6,526 bases of DNA from an uncultured Alphaproteobacteria bacterium (lineage in GTDB: Bacteria; Pseudomonadota; Alphaproteobacteria; Bin95). The stretch spans positions 1-6,526 of the forward strand of contig CAJXVF010000143.1 of the NCBI GenBank assembly GCA_913060845.1, given 5' to 3'. A program made the translations under genes and the position numbers. Of the stretch, positions 1 through 5,802 are shown one piece after another. The notes beneath the pieces are model-generated. The model did not search any database and was not told the origin of the DNA. It saw only the letters and a program-made list of their open reading frames with translations. Position 1 is the first letter of the stretch. Every line of letters begins with the position of its first letter.

Positions 1-46
1 AGATGTAGAGAGGTCTCGTGGGCTCGGAGATGTGTATAAGAGACAG
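1..46 (+). other. Untrimmed Illumina Nextera i7 adapter (sequencing artefact)
   Basis: This is library adapter, not genome. Bases 1-4 (AGAT) match the end of the P7 flow-cell sequence, bases 5-12 (GTAGAGAG) sit where the 8-base i7 index belongs, and bases 13-46 match the Nextera read-2 transposase adapter. The last 19 bases of that (28-46, AGATGTGTATAAGAGACAG) are the hyperactive Tn5 mosaic end. The index reads as the reverse complement of CTCTCTAC, which I recall as index N707. Genomic sequence begins at base 47, where the mfd reading frame becomes valid. The adapter explains why mfd has no natural 3' end here. Identification is by recall of the published adapter sequence and the match is exact over its whole length. 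Confidence 0.98.
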
Positions 47-1153
47 ATCCAGGATTGCGCGGGCATGTGCTGAAAGCGCGCCATCAGCACCCAGGAATGG
101 ATCGAGCGCCAGTGTCCGCCATTCCGCAAGCCGGCCCGTCCATTCATCCGGCGTTAGATAAAGCGCGTCCGGTTGCAGTGGGCGATAAGGCTGCTCATCA
201 GCACTATTCGTTAGAATTTCCGCACGACCCAGGAAATGGTCCGCAATCGCTTCGACGCGGGACTGGGCAGCGTCATCCAAAGCCTGATCCAGCACAATCA
301 CTGCATCGTTCGGGATCAGTTCGAACAGGCTGGCGAGGCTGTCATGGAAGAGCGGCAGCCAATGTTCCATGCCTGGATGGCGACGCCCGGCGGAAACGCT
401 TTCATAGAGCGGATCACGCAGTGCGTCGGCGCCGAAGGCTTCCCGGTAACGCCCCCGAAAGCGTTCGATGGCGGCAGTGTCGAGCGGCGCTTCGCTGGCA
501 GGGGCAAGGGACAGGTGATCAATGACACCTTCGCTGCGTTGTGTCAGCGGGTCGAATGATTTGATCGCCTCAATCTCATCACCGAATAGATCAATGCGGG
601 CGGGCTGTTCTGCGCCTGCGGGGAAAATATCAATCAGACTGCCGCGAATCGCGAACTCGCCAGGCTCCATAACCGTGTCGGCGCGCTGATAGCCGTTGAC
701 GGACACGAACGCCTGGAATGCTTTTTCGTCGAACCGTCCGCCCGGCTTGATATCGACAGCGGCGGCAAGCGCATCCACAGGCGGAATCCGCTGCAGCACC
801 GCATTTATTGTTGTCGCCAGGACTACGGGCTGATCGCCAGGGCTTTCATCCAGGGCAGCGAGCGCGCGAAACGCCCGCATACGCTCGGATACGATTTCAC
901 GATTGGGGGAACTGCGGTCGTACGGCAGGCAATCCCACGCAGGCAGCGAAATTGCCTGAGCTTCTGGTAGGAAGGCAGCAAGTTCAGACAGCACGCGTGC
1001 GCGGCGTTCAGCATCCCGTGCGATAAAAACAATGCGCTTCGCCCCACCGGTGCGTGCAAGCAGGCGCAGCGCCCAAGCTTCCGCCCCATCCGGCGCGCCG
1101 GAAAGTGCGGCCCGGCCAGCGGGCGGCAGAATCATTGGCGCAGAATCGGGCAT
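47..1153 (-). CDS. mfd: Transcription-repair coupling factor Mfd, N-terminal part (3' end missing)
   Basis: Mfd recognises RNA polymerase stalled at DNA lesions, pushes it off with an ATP-driven translocase and recruits UvrA for nucleotide excision repair. Reading the minus strand codon by codon from ATG at 1153 gives 369 uninterrupted residues ending at the adapter. Family signatures of the UvrB-like N-terminal module are present: LPAWDCLPYDRSSPN (residues 70-84), RGSLIDIFP (170-178), RIDLFGDEIE (186-195), FDPLTQRS (200-207) and GMEHWLPLFHD (261-271). The UvrA-interacting domains should therefore be encoded here. The RNA-polymerase-interacting domain, the RecG-like motor and the C-terminal domain are not in the window; full-length Mfd is roughly 1150 residues. 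The start overlaps the sdhE stop by one base (TGATG), and no good Shine-Dalgarno precedes it, so translational coupling is likely. The truncation is an assembly edge, not a pseudogene. Confidence 0.95.
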
Positions 1154-1428
1154 CAGCGAACGACGATCTTGAACTTCAGTAATTCTTGGATGACAGGCGA
1201 ATCATCTTCCGCCGGCACGGGCTGCAAACCTGTGACCCAGTCATAAATCTTAGGGTCCTCGACATCCAAAAGCGTCTCAAAGTCCTGCAATTCAGCATCG
1301 CTAAAGCCGGCCAGTCTGGCGTCCGCGAAGGTGCCTAAGATAATGTCGCTTTCTTTGGTGCCGCGATGCCATGCACGATAGCGCAGGCGCTTGCGTCGCG
1401 CGTCTTCCAATTTTACTGACTCTGGCAT
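1153..1428 (-). CDS. sdhE: Succinate dehydrogenase assembly factor SdhE (DUF339 family)
   Basis: SdhE is a small cytoplasmic chaperone that promotes covalent attachment of FAD to the flavoprotein subunit SdhA of succinate dehydrogenase (complex II), and of fumarate reductase in some bacteria. The 91-residue product has the usual family length and the defining RGxxE motif (RGTKE, residues 22-26, followed by S-D and IILG), plus the later conserved stretch ending DPKIYDW (58-64). The start chosen is ATG at 1428, because GGTGGAG lies six bases upstream as a good ribosome-binding site. An in-frame ATG 15 bases further upstream (MVERTM) lacks such a site and would use up this one. The same frame stays open far into recG, which is only antisense shadow. 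It is probably co-transcribed with mfd, with which it shares one base. The sdh operon itself is not in the window. Confidence 0.95.
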   Translation of the reverse strand: MPESVKLEDARRKRLRYRAWHRGTKESDIILGTFADARLAGFSDAELQDFETLLDVEDPKIYDWVTGLQPVPAEDDSPVIQELLKFKIVVR

Positions 1429-1482
1429 AGTCCGCTCCACCATCTTTGAGTACCATATATCTCTTGAGTTGGAGCATGGCGA
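1429..1482. promoter_or_regulatory. Divergent spacer between sdhE-mfd and recG-bolA
   Basis: These 54 bases separate two head-to-head transcription units and must carry the control signals for one or both unless promoters lie inside the opposite gene. Visible features are an AT-rich core (ATATAT at 1455-1460) and a direct repeat of TTGAGT at 1446-1451 and 1464-1469, 18 bases apart. The right copy is followed by GGAG (1471-1474), the ribosome-binding site of recG; GGTGGAG on the other strand serves sdhE. I could not find a convincing -35/-10 pair in either direction, so the promoter assignment is by position only. Confidence 0.45.
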
Positions 1483-3561
1483 GTGCGGCCTGAAATTCTG
1501 TTTTCGATGTTTGAGCATGTGACCCGCCTTCCGGGCGTCGGTCCGCGCGTTGGTGCGCTCATAGAAAAGGTGGCAGGGCCGAACATCATAGACCTTTGCC
1601 TGCATCTGCCGTCCGGCCTTGTGGACCGCAGTTACCGCCCGATGGTCGCCGCAGCGGAGGCCGGGCGCATTGCAACGCTTGAGGTGCAAACCTTCGAGCA
1701 TCGTCCCGGATCTGGCCGCCGCCCTTTCCGTGTCCTGGCGGGCGATGATACGGGCGAAATTGATTTGGTGTTCTTCCATGCCCGTCCGGATTGGATCGCC
1801 AAGCAACTGCCATTAGGCGAAAAGCGAATCATCAGCGGTGTCGTCGAGCGGTTCCAGGGCCGGGCGCAAATGGCCCACCCAGACTACATCACCGTAGTTG
1901 GGGGCGAAGACGCTCTGCCCATGCACGAACCCGTGTATCCGATGACGGCGGGCCTAGCGCCAAAGACGCTCCGCAAAGCCGTAGATGCAGCGATTGAGCA
2001 AGCGAAAGACCTGCCAGAATGGCTGGATGCGCCCTTGAAAGCCGAACGCGGGTGGGCCGATTGGCGTGCAGCCCTCGCCGCCAGCCACAAACCCCGCGGG
2101 CGGGCAGACCTGGAACATGATGCCAAGCCACGAGAACGCTTGGCCTATGACGAGCTTTTGGCGAACCAGCTGGCGCTGGCCTTGATTCGCAGCCGTCGGA
2201 CACGGGGTGTGGGCCGGGAACTACCGCTTTCAAATGAGCGCCTAGGTGCGGCGCTGTCCGCCCTCCCCTTCAAGCTGACCATTGGGCAGACCCAGGCGCT
2301 TTCTGAAATTCTGGGCGACATGAAATCTGGCAAGCGCATGCAGCGCCTACTGCAGGGGGATGTCGGCAGCGGCAAAACTGTCGTCGCGTTTTTAGCAGCA
2401 CTGGCGGCAGTTGAAGCTGGTGGCCAGGCCGCACTGATGGCGCCGACCGATGTGCTGGCCCGCCAGCATGCACGCACGCTAACGGCCCTTGGTGCCAAAA
2501 TCGGCGTGACCGTCGATGTGCTGACCGGACGGGACAAAGGCAAAGCCCGGCAGGCGAAGTTGATGGCGCTGGCAGAGGGTGCGACGAACGTTCTGATCGG
2601 CACCCACGCGCTTTTCCAGAACGATGTTGGCTTTAAGGACTTAGCGTTGATTATCGTGGATGAGCAGCATCGCTTTGGCGTTGATCAGCGGATGGCGCTG
2701 GCAGCCAAGGGCCTGGCGCCTCATCTGCTTTCAATGACCGCAACGCCGATTCCCCGCACACTCATGCTAACGGCCTATGGCGACATGGACCATGTATCGA
2801 TCCCGGATAAACCGCCGGGGCGGCAAGATATCAAAACTGTCGTAACGCCACTTTCCCGCATGGATGAAGTGATTGGCGGCGTACAGCGCGCAATGACCAA
2901 AGGCGACCGCGTCTACTGGATTTGCCCGTTGGTAGAAGAGTCCGAAACCAGCGACCTCGCCGCCGCCGAAGACCGTGCCGACGATCTCCGCCGGATATTG
3001 GGGGACGGCATCGCCCTTGCCCACGGGCAGATGAAAGCGACGGACCGCGACGCCGCAATGGCCAGCTTTGCGTCTGGCGAGGCCAAGGTGCTAGTGGCGA
3101 CGACTGTCGTTGAAGTCGGCGTCGATGTGCCGGCAGCGACTGTGATCGTGATCGAACATGCTGAACGGTTCGGGCTCGCGCAATTGCACCAGCTGCGCGG
3201 CCGCGTTGGGCGAGGCGACAAGGCGTCGTTCTGCGTGCTGTTGCGGGCGGATGGTGTTACCGAATCCGCCAAAGCGCGACTGCTCGCGATTTCCAATACC
3301 AATGACGGCTTCAAAATCGCTGAGGAAGATTTGCGGCTTCGCGGAGCTGGCGAAGTGTTGGGCACGCGCCAGTCCGGCCTGCCCGATTTCCGCATCGCAG
3401 ACCTGGAAACCCAGGCCGACCTGGTCGCCATCGCCAGGCGGGATGTGGACGTGATCCTGGCGAATGACCCAGACCTCTCGAGCCCGCGCGGCGAAGCCTT
3501 GCGCGTGCTGCTATATTTATTCGAACGGGACGCAGCGGCACGCTACGCCCGAATTGGTTGA
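1483..3561 (+). CDS. recG: ATP-dependent DNA helicase RecG
   Basis: RecG is a superfamily 2 double-stranded-DNA translocase that remodels stalled replication forks and drives branch migration of Holliday junctions and R-loops. The 692-residue product has the normal family length. The N-terminal half (about residues 10-200) carries the helix-hairpin-helix-like LPGVGPRVG and the OB-fold wedge region. The motor follows: Walker A GDVGSGKT (292-299), MAPTDVLA (319-326), the DEQH box (393-396), SMTATPIPRT (417-426), and motif VI QLRGRVGRG (570-578). Next comes the TRG-type coupling segment DLRLRGAGEVLGTRQSG (616-632), where alanine replaces the proline of the E. coli LRGPGE form. GTG at 1483 is preferred because GGAG lies eight bases upstream and the resulting MRPEILF start is typical for alphaproteobacterial RecG. 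An ATG at 1476 is out of frame and ends after five codons. bolA follows 16 bases downstream and is probably in the same transcript. Confidence 0.97.
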   Translation: MRPEILFSMFEHVTRLPGVGPRVGALIEKVAGPNIIDLCLHLPSGLVDRSYRPMVAAAEAGRIATLEVQTFEHRPGSGRRPFRVLAGDDTGEIDLVFFHARPDWIAKQLPLGEKRIISGVVERFQGRAQMAHPDYITVVGGEDALPMHEPVYPMTAGLAPKTLRKAVDAAIEQAKDLPEWLDAPLKAERGWADWRAALAASHKPRGRADLEHDAKPRERLAYDELLANQLALALIRSRRTRGVGRELPLSNERLGAALSALPFKLTIGQTQALSEILGDMKSGKRMQRLLQGDVGSGKTVVAFLAALAAVEAGGQAALMAPTDVLARQHARTLTALGAKIGVTVDVLTGRDKGKARQAKLMALAEGATNVLIGTHALFQNDVGFKDLALIIVDEQHRFGVDQRMALAAKGLAPHLLSMTATPIPRTLMLTAYGDMDHVSIPDKPPGRQDIKTVVTPLSRMDEVIGGVQRAMTKGDRVYWICPLVEESETSDLAAAEDRADDLRRILGDGIALAHGQMKATDRDAAMASFASGEAKVLVATTVVEVGVDVPAATVIVIEHAERFGLAQLHQLRGRVGRGDKASFCVLLRADGVTESAKARLLAISNTNDGFKIAEEDLRLRGAGEVLGTRQSGLPDFRIADLETQADLVAIARRDVDVILANDPDLSSPRGEALRVLLYLFERDAAARYARIG

Positions 3562-3577
3562 ACAAAAGGAATATCCA

Positions 3578-3847
3578 TTGGGCAAAGTCGCCGACTCCAT
3601 AGAACAGAAACTCCGCGCCGCATTTGACCCGGCGCATCTCGACGTCGAAGACCAGTCCGAAAGCCATCGCGGGCATATGGGCTATCGGGAAGGCGGGGAA
3701 ACGCATTTTCACGTCATCATGACTGCTGCCAGTTTTGAGGGCCAAAACCGCGTTGCACGCCAGCGCGCCGTGTATGCGGCACTCGCAGAAGAACTCGCAG
3801 GACCGGTGCATGCCCTCTCTATGGAACTGAAAACACTGGAGAACTGA
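3578..3847 (+). CDS. bolA: BolA family protein
   Basis: BolA proteins partner with monothiol glutaredoxins to hold or traffic [2Fe-2S] clusters and, in some bacteria, act as stress-responsive regulators. The 89-residue product matches the family in length and order: an N-terminal helix (IEQKLRAAF, 8-16), a His-rich loop (SHRGHMG, 29-35), GGETHFHV (39-46), SFEGQNRVARQRAVYAAL (52-69) and a C-terminal HAL (78-80). The conserved His of HAL and a loop His are the usual cluster ligands. RQR replaces the RHR of E. coli BolA. TTG at 3578 is chosen as start because AAGGA (3566-3570) lies seven bases upstream and the helix begins just after it. Earlier in-frame starts, including TTG at 3554 and one at 3464, lie inside recG and lack a ribosome-binding site. 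The close spacing to recG suggests cotranscription. No glutaredoxin gene is in the window, so I cannot separate Fe-S carrier from regulator. Confidence 0.9.
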   Translation: MGKVADSIEQKLRAAFDPAHLDVEDQSESHRGHMGYREGGETHFHVIMTAASFEGQNRVARQRAVYAALAEELAGPVHALSMELKTLEN

Positions 3848-3853
3848 AACCAG

Positions 3854-3880
3854 TCTGTCTTCATGAAACAGATAGCTTTT
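3854..3880 (+). terminator. Possible weak intrinsic terminator after bolA
   Basis: Seven bases after the bolA stop, TCTGT (3854-3858) pairs with ACAGA (3868-3872). The stem is extended inward by TT/AA around a CATG loop, with C3859 as a bulge. Four T residues follow at 3877-3880 after a four-base gap. The stem is AT-rich and the T run is short and not directly attached, so termination is probably partial. Its place, just before a likely promoter for the next gene, supports an end of the recG-bolA transcript here. Confidence 0.4.
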
Positions 3881-3881
3881 A

Positions 3882-3897
3882 CGTGACATAAGTCACG
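3882..3897. promoter_or_regulatory. CRP-like operator, perfect palindrome GTGA-N6-TCAC
   Basis: CGTGAC-ATAA-GTCACG is a perfect inverted repeat with 6-base arms. Its core GTGA (3883-3886), six-base spacer and TCAC (3893-3896) fit the half-site pattern known for CRP-family regulators; the outer T and A of the E. coli consensus are C and G here. It does not fit the FNR/FixK pattern TTGA-N6-TCAA. It is centred 41 to 43 bases upstream of the start predicted from the adjacent promoter, the spacing of a class II activator site. Which regulator binds cannot be told from this window. Confidence 0.5.
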
Positions 3898-3925
3898 CGA
3901 CAATGTGGCAGAACCGGGTTATGGT
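3897..3925 (+). promoter_or_regulatory. Candidate sigma-70 promoter for the acetolactate synthase-like gene
   Basis: GCGACA (3897-3902, four of six matches to TTGACA, including the GACA part) is followed after exactly 17 bases by TATGGT (3920-3925, four of six matches to TATAAT). Transcription would start near 3931-3932, giving a leader of about 95 bases. The poor -35 overlaps the edge of the CRP-like palindrome, which is what an activator-dependent promoter would look like. The -10 is embedded in an inverted repeat (GAACC at 3911-3915, GGTTC at 3923-3927) that could be a second operator. This is inference from sequence alone. Confidence 0.4.
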
Positions 3926-4026
3926 TCATGTAATGCCGCATTGGGTGGATGCATGGCATCTGATTAATTGACTGGGCCAAAGCCGAATGGGCGGCCCGCG
4001 AGTAATGGCAACAGGGGGACTAGCCA
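3926..4026 (+). other. Leader region upstream of the acetolactate synthase-like gene
   Basis: If the promoter call above is right, nearly all of this stretch is transcribed and untranslated. It contains a short inverted repeat GATGC-ATG-GCATC (3948-3960) and a TTGACT (3968-3973) with no -10 at a usable distance. A strong ribosome-binding site AGGGGGA (4013-4019) ends seven bases before the ATG at 4027. I see no riboswitch fold, no leader peptide rich in branched-chain amino acids and no attenuator, so ilv-style attenuation is not supported. Confidence 0.4.
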
Positions 4027-5697
4027 ATGAGTGAAATCAAAGCATCAGACCTATTTGTACAATGCCTTGAAGCGGAAGGTGTGACACACATCTTCGGCGT
4101 TCCGGGGGAGGAAAACGCCGATTTCATGATTTCGCTGAAGAAAAGCGATTCAATTGAATTCGTGCTTTGCCGCCACGAGCAGGCCGCAGCATTCATGGCT
4201 GATCTCTATGGCCGCCTGACCGGTAAAGCCGGTGTTTGCCTTGGCACGCTTGGGCCAGGGGCAACCAACCTCGTCACGGGCGTTGCAGACGCCAACATGG
4301 ACCGCGCACCACTTGTGGCGCTGATCGGCCAAGCTGGCACCTATCGTCTGCACAAAGAAAGCCATCAGAACATGGACGCGATCGCCATGTTCCGCCCCAT
4401 CACCAAATGGGCGCAGACAATCTATAACGCGGGCACGGTGCCTGAAGTCATCCGCAAAGCCTTCAAAACTGCCGAAGCTGAAAAGCCGGGTGCGGTTGTG
4501 ATTGAACTTCCGGAAGACATCGCCAAGCACATGGTCGAAGGCGTGCCTTTGATTCCTAAGAAAACCCGCCGTCCGGCTGCTGATCACAAAGCGATTAAAG
4601 CTGCTGTGGACGTCATTGCTGGTGCGAAAAACCCTGTCATCCTGGCTGGCAACGGTTGTGTGCGTAAGCGCGCGTCCGAACAGCTTCGTGTTCTTGCGAA
4701 GAAGACTGGTATGCCAGTGGTCAACACTTTCATGGGCAAGGGTGCGGTCTCAATGGATGACGAGCATTGCTTGTTCACCATGGGCCTGCAGGGCCGTGAC
4801 CACGTGAACCTGCTGATCGACAGCGCTGATGTGATTATCGCTGCCGGTTATGACTTGGTTGAATATGCGCCAGGTTTCTGGAACCACGGCACGGATAAGA
4901 AGGTCGTCGTAATCGACTTTGAACCTGCTGAAGTAGACGCTGCACTTCCAGTGGAAGTGGACATTGTTGCTGACGTGGCTGACTCCCTTTGGAGCATCAA
5001 CCAGGAACTCGACAATCGGTACGGCGCCAAACTGCCGCTTTTTGATATCAAAAAGCACGCCAAGCTCCGTCAGACCATCATCGAGGATCTGACCGCTGAA
5101 GCCGAAGACAACAGCTTCCCCATGAAGCCACAGCGCGTTGTGAACGAAATGCGCCGGGCGCTTGGGCCGAAGGACATCATGTTGTCGGACGTTGGCGCGC
5201 ACAAAATGTGGGTGTCCCGCTACTACAACTGCTATGAGCCAAACACCTGCCAAATCTCCAATGGCTTCTGCACCATGGGCTTCGCGCTTCCAGGCGCAAT
5301 TGGCTCCAAAGTGGCGCTGCCTGACCAAAAGGTCGGCTGCATCATGGGTGATGCCGGGTTCTTGATGAACGTACAGGACCTGGAAACTGCCGCTCGCTTG
5401 AAAATCCCGTTTGTTGGCGTGATTTTCTGTGATGAGGAATATGGCCTCATCAAATGGAAGCAGCAGAACCAGTTCGACGGCGAACACTCTGATCTGAAGT
5501 TCACCAACCCAGACTTTGAACTGCTGGCCAAATCTTTTGGCTGCTGGGGTAAAACGGTGCGCAAGGGCGAAGAACTCCGCCCGATCATTGAAGAAGCCTT
5601 CAAGCAGAACGTGCCGGCGCTGGTCGCAGTACCGGTCGACTATTCGGAGAACCTGAAGCTAACGAAGCGCCTCGGCGCGATCGAAGCAACGATCTAA
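4027..5697 (+). CDS. Thiamine-diphosphate enzyme, AlsS-like acetolactate synthase (large subunit type)
   Basis: By family, this enzyme joins two pyruvates to 2-acetolactate with release of CO2, using thiamine diphosphate and Mg2+. The 556 residues show the three-domain layout: an N-terminal pyrimidine-binding domain with FGVPGEEN (23-30), the catalytic Glu51 in RHEQ, and GPGATNLVTGVADANMDRAP; a central domain with GYDLVEYAPGFWN (274-286); and a C-terminal pyrophosphate domain with GDAGFLMN (441-448) and CDEEYGLIKW (468-477). The GYDxxEYxPxFWN block resembles FAD-independent catabolic AlsS rather than FAD-containing anabolic synthases, whose RFDDR motif is absent. No ilvN-like regulatory subunit or acetolactate decarboxylase lies next to it. 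The cofactor motif reads GDA and CD where GDG and NN are classical; D442 and D469 keep the metal ligands. The start is supported by AGGGGGA seven bases upstream. Substrate is not certain: related enzymes of this superfamily use other 2-oxoacids, and members annotated as acetolactate synthase are often untested. Confidence 0.87.
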   Translation: MSEIKASDLFVQCLEAEGVTHIFGVPGEENADFMISLKKSDSIEFVLCRHEQAAAFMADLYGRLTGKAGVCLGTLGPGATNLVTGVADANMDRAPLVALIGQAGTYRLHKESHQNMDAIAMFRPITKWAQTIYNAGTVPEVIRKAFKTAEAEKPGAVVIELPEDIAKHMVEGVPLIPKKTRRPAADHKAIKAAVDVIAGAKNPVILAGNGCVRKRASEQLRVLAKKTGMPVVNTFMGKGAVSMDDEHCLFTMGLQGRDHVNLLIDSADVIIAAGYDLVEYAPGFWNHGTDKKVVVIDFEPAEVDAALPVEVDIVADVADSLWSINQELDNRYGAKLPLFDIKKHAKLRQTIIEDLTAEAEDNSFPMKPQRVVNEMRRALGPKDIMLSDVGAHKMWVSRYYNCYEPNTCQISNGFCTMGFALPGAIGSKVALPDQKVGCIMGDAGFLMNVQDLETAARLKIPFVGVIFCDEEYGLIKWKQQNQFDGEHSDLKFTNPDFELLAKSFGCWGKTVRKGEELRPIIEEAFKQNVPALVAVPVDYSENLKLTKRLGAIEATI

Positions 5698-5710
5698 TAT
5701 CTCCCACTAG

Positions 5711-5724
5711 CGGCTGACCAGCCG
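5711..5724 (+). repeat. Small hairpin 13 bases after the synthase stop
   Basis: CGGCTG (5711-5716) and CAGCCG (5719-5724) are perfect inverted arms with two bases between, folding as a five-pair GC-rich stem with a GACC loop. No T run follows directly, so it is not a terminator by itself. It could protect the 3' end of the synthase mRNA together with the larger hairpin that starts 15 bases later. Confidence 0.5.
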
Positions 5725-5739
5725 TTGGTTCTATATATG

Positions 5740-5777
5740 CGGGCGCGCCGGGATATCCTGGCGCGCCCGTTTTTTTT
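5740..5777 (+). terminator. Strong rho-independent terminator
   Basis: CGGGCGCGCC (5740-5749) pairs perfectly with GGCGCGCCCG (5760-5769). The stem continues with one G-T wobble and two G-C pairs, closing on an ATAT loop (5753-5756), about 13 pairs in all. Eight T residues (5770-5777) follow at once. This is a textbook intrinsic terminator for the upstream synthase transcript. On the minus strand there is no matching T run on the left side, so it is directional. It lies wholly upstream of the nitroreductase start preferred here. Confidence 0.93.
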
Positions 5778-5802
5778 GTCCCCAATCACAGGAATTCCGC
5801 CC

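Noticed and set aside
28..46. Tn5 mosaic end as evidence of a natural mobile element
   Set aside because: It is embedded in the full synthetic Nextera adapter with index and P7 tail, and there is no transposase or second end.
55..559. Plus-strand frames of 156 and 107 residues
   Set aside because: They lie antisense to the continuous mfd frame, whose conserved Mfd motifs are unambiguous; the translations show no family signature.
1429..1806. 217-residue minus-strand reading frame running through the start of recG into sdhE
   Set aside because: Only its last 91 residues are SdhE; the rest is antisense to the conserved RecG N terminus. The ribosome-binding site supports a start at 1428.
3464..3577. 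Longer BolA product starting inside recG
   Set aside because: The extra 38 residues are recG sequence in another frame, cysteine-rich and without BolA similarity. TTG at 3578 has a proper ribosome-binding site.
3962..4010. TTGACT (3968-3973) as the -35 of the synthase promoter
   Set aside because: The nearest acceptable -10-like hexamer (TAATGG at 4003) is 29 bases away, far outside the usable range.
4750..5487. 245-residue minus-strand frame opposite the synthase
   Set aside because: It is a shadow of the codon structure of the strongly conserved synthase gene, with no recognisable motif and no upstream signals.
5725..5802. Upstream TTG start for the nitroreductase
   Set aside because: It would translate a near-perfect terminator hairpin and its eight-T tract into a 26-residue extension not seen in the family; GTG at 5803 has a ribosome-binding site and the usual N terminus.
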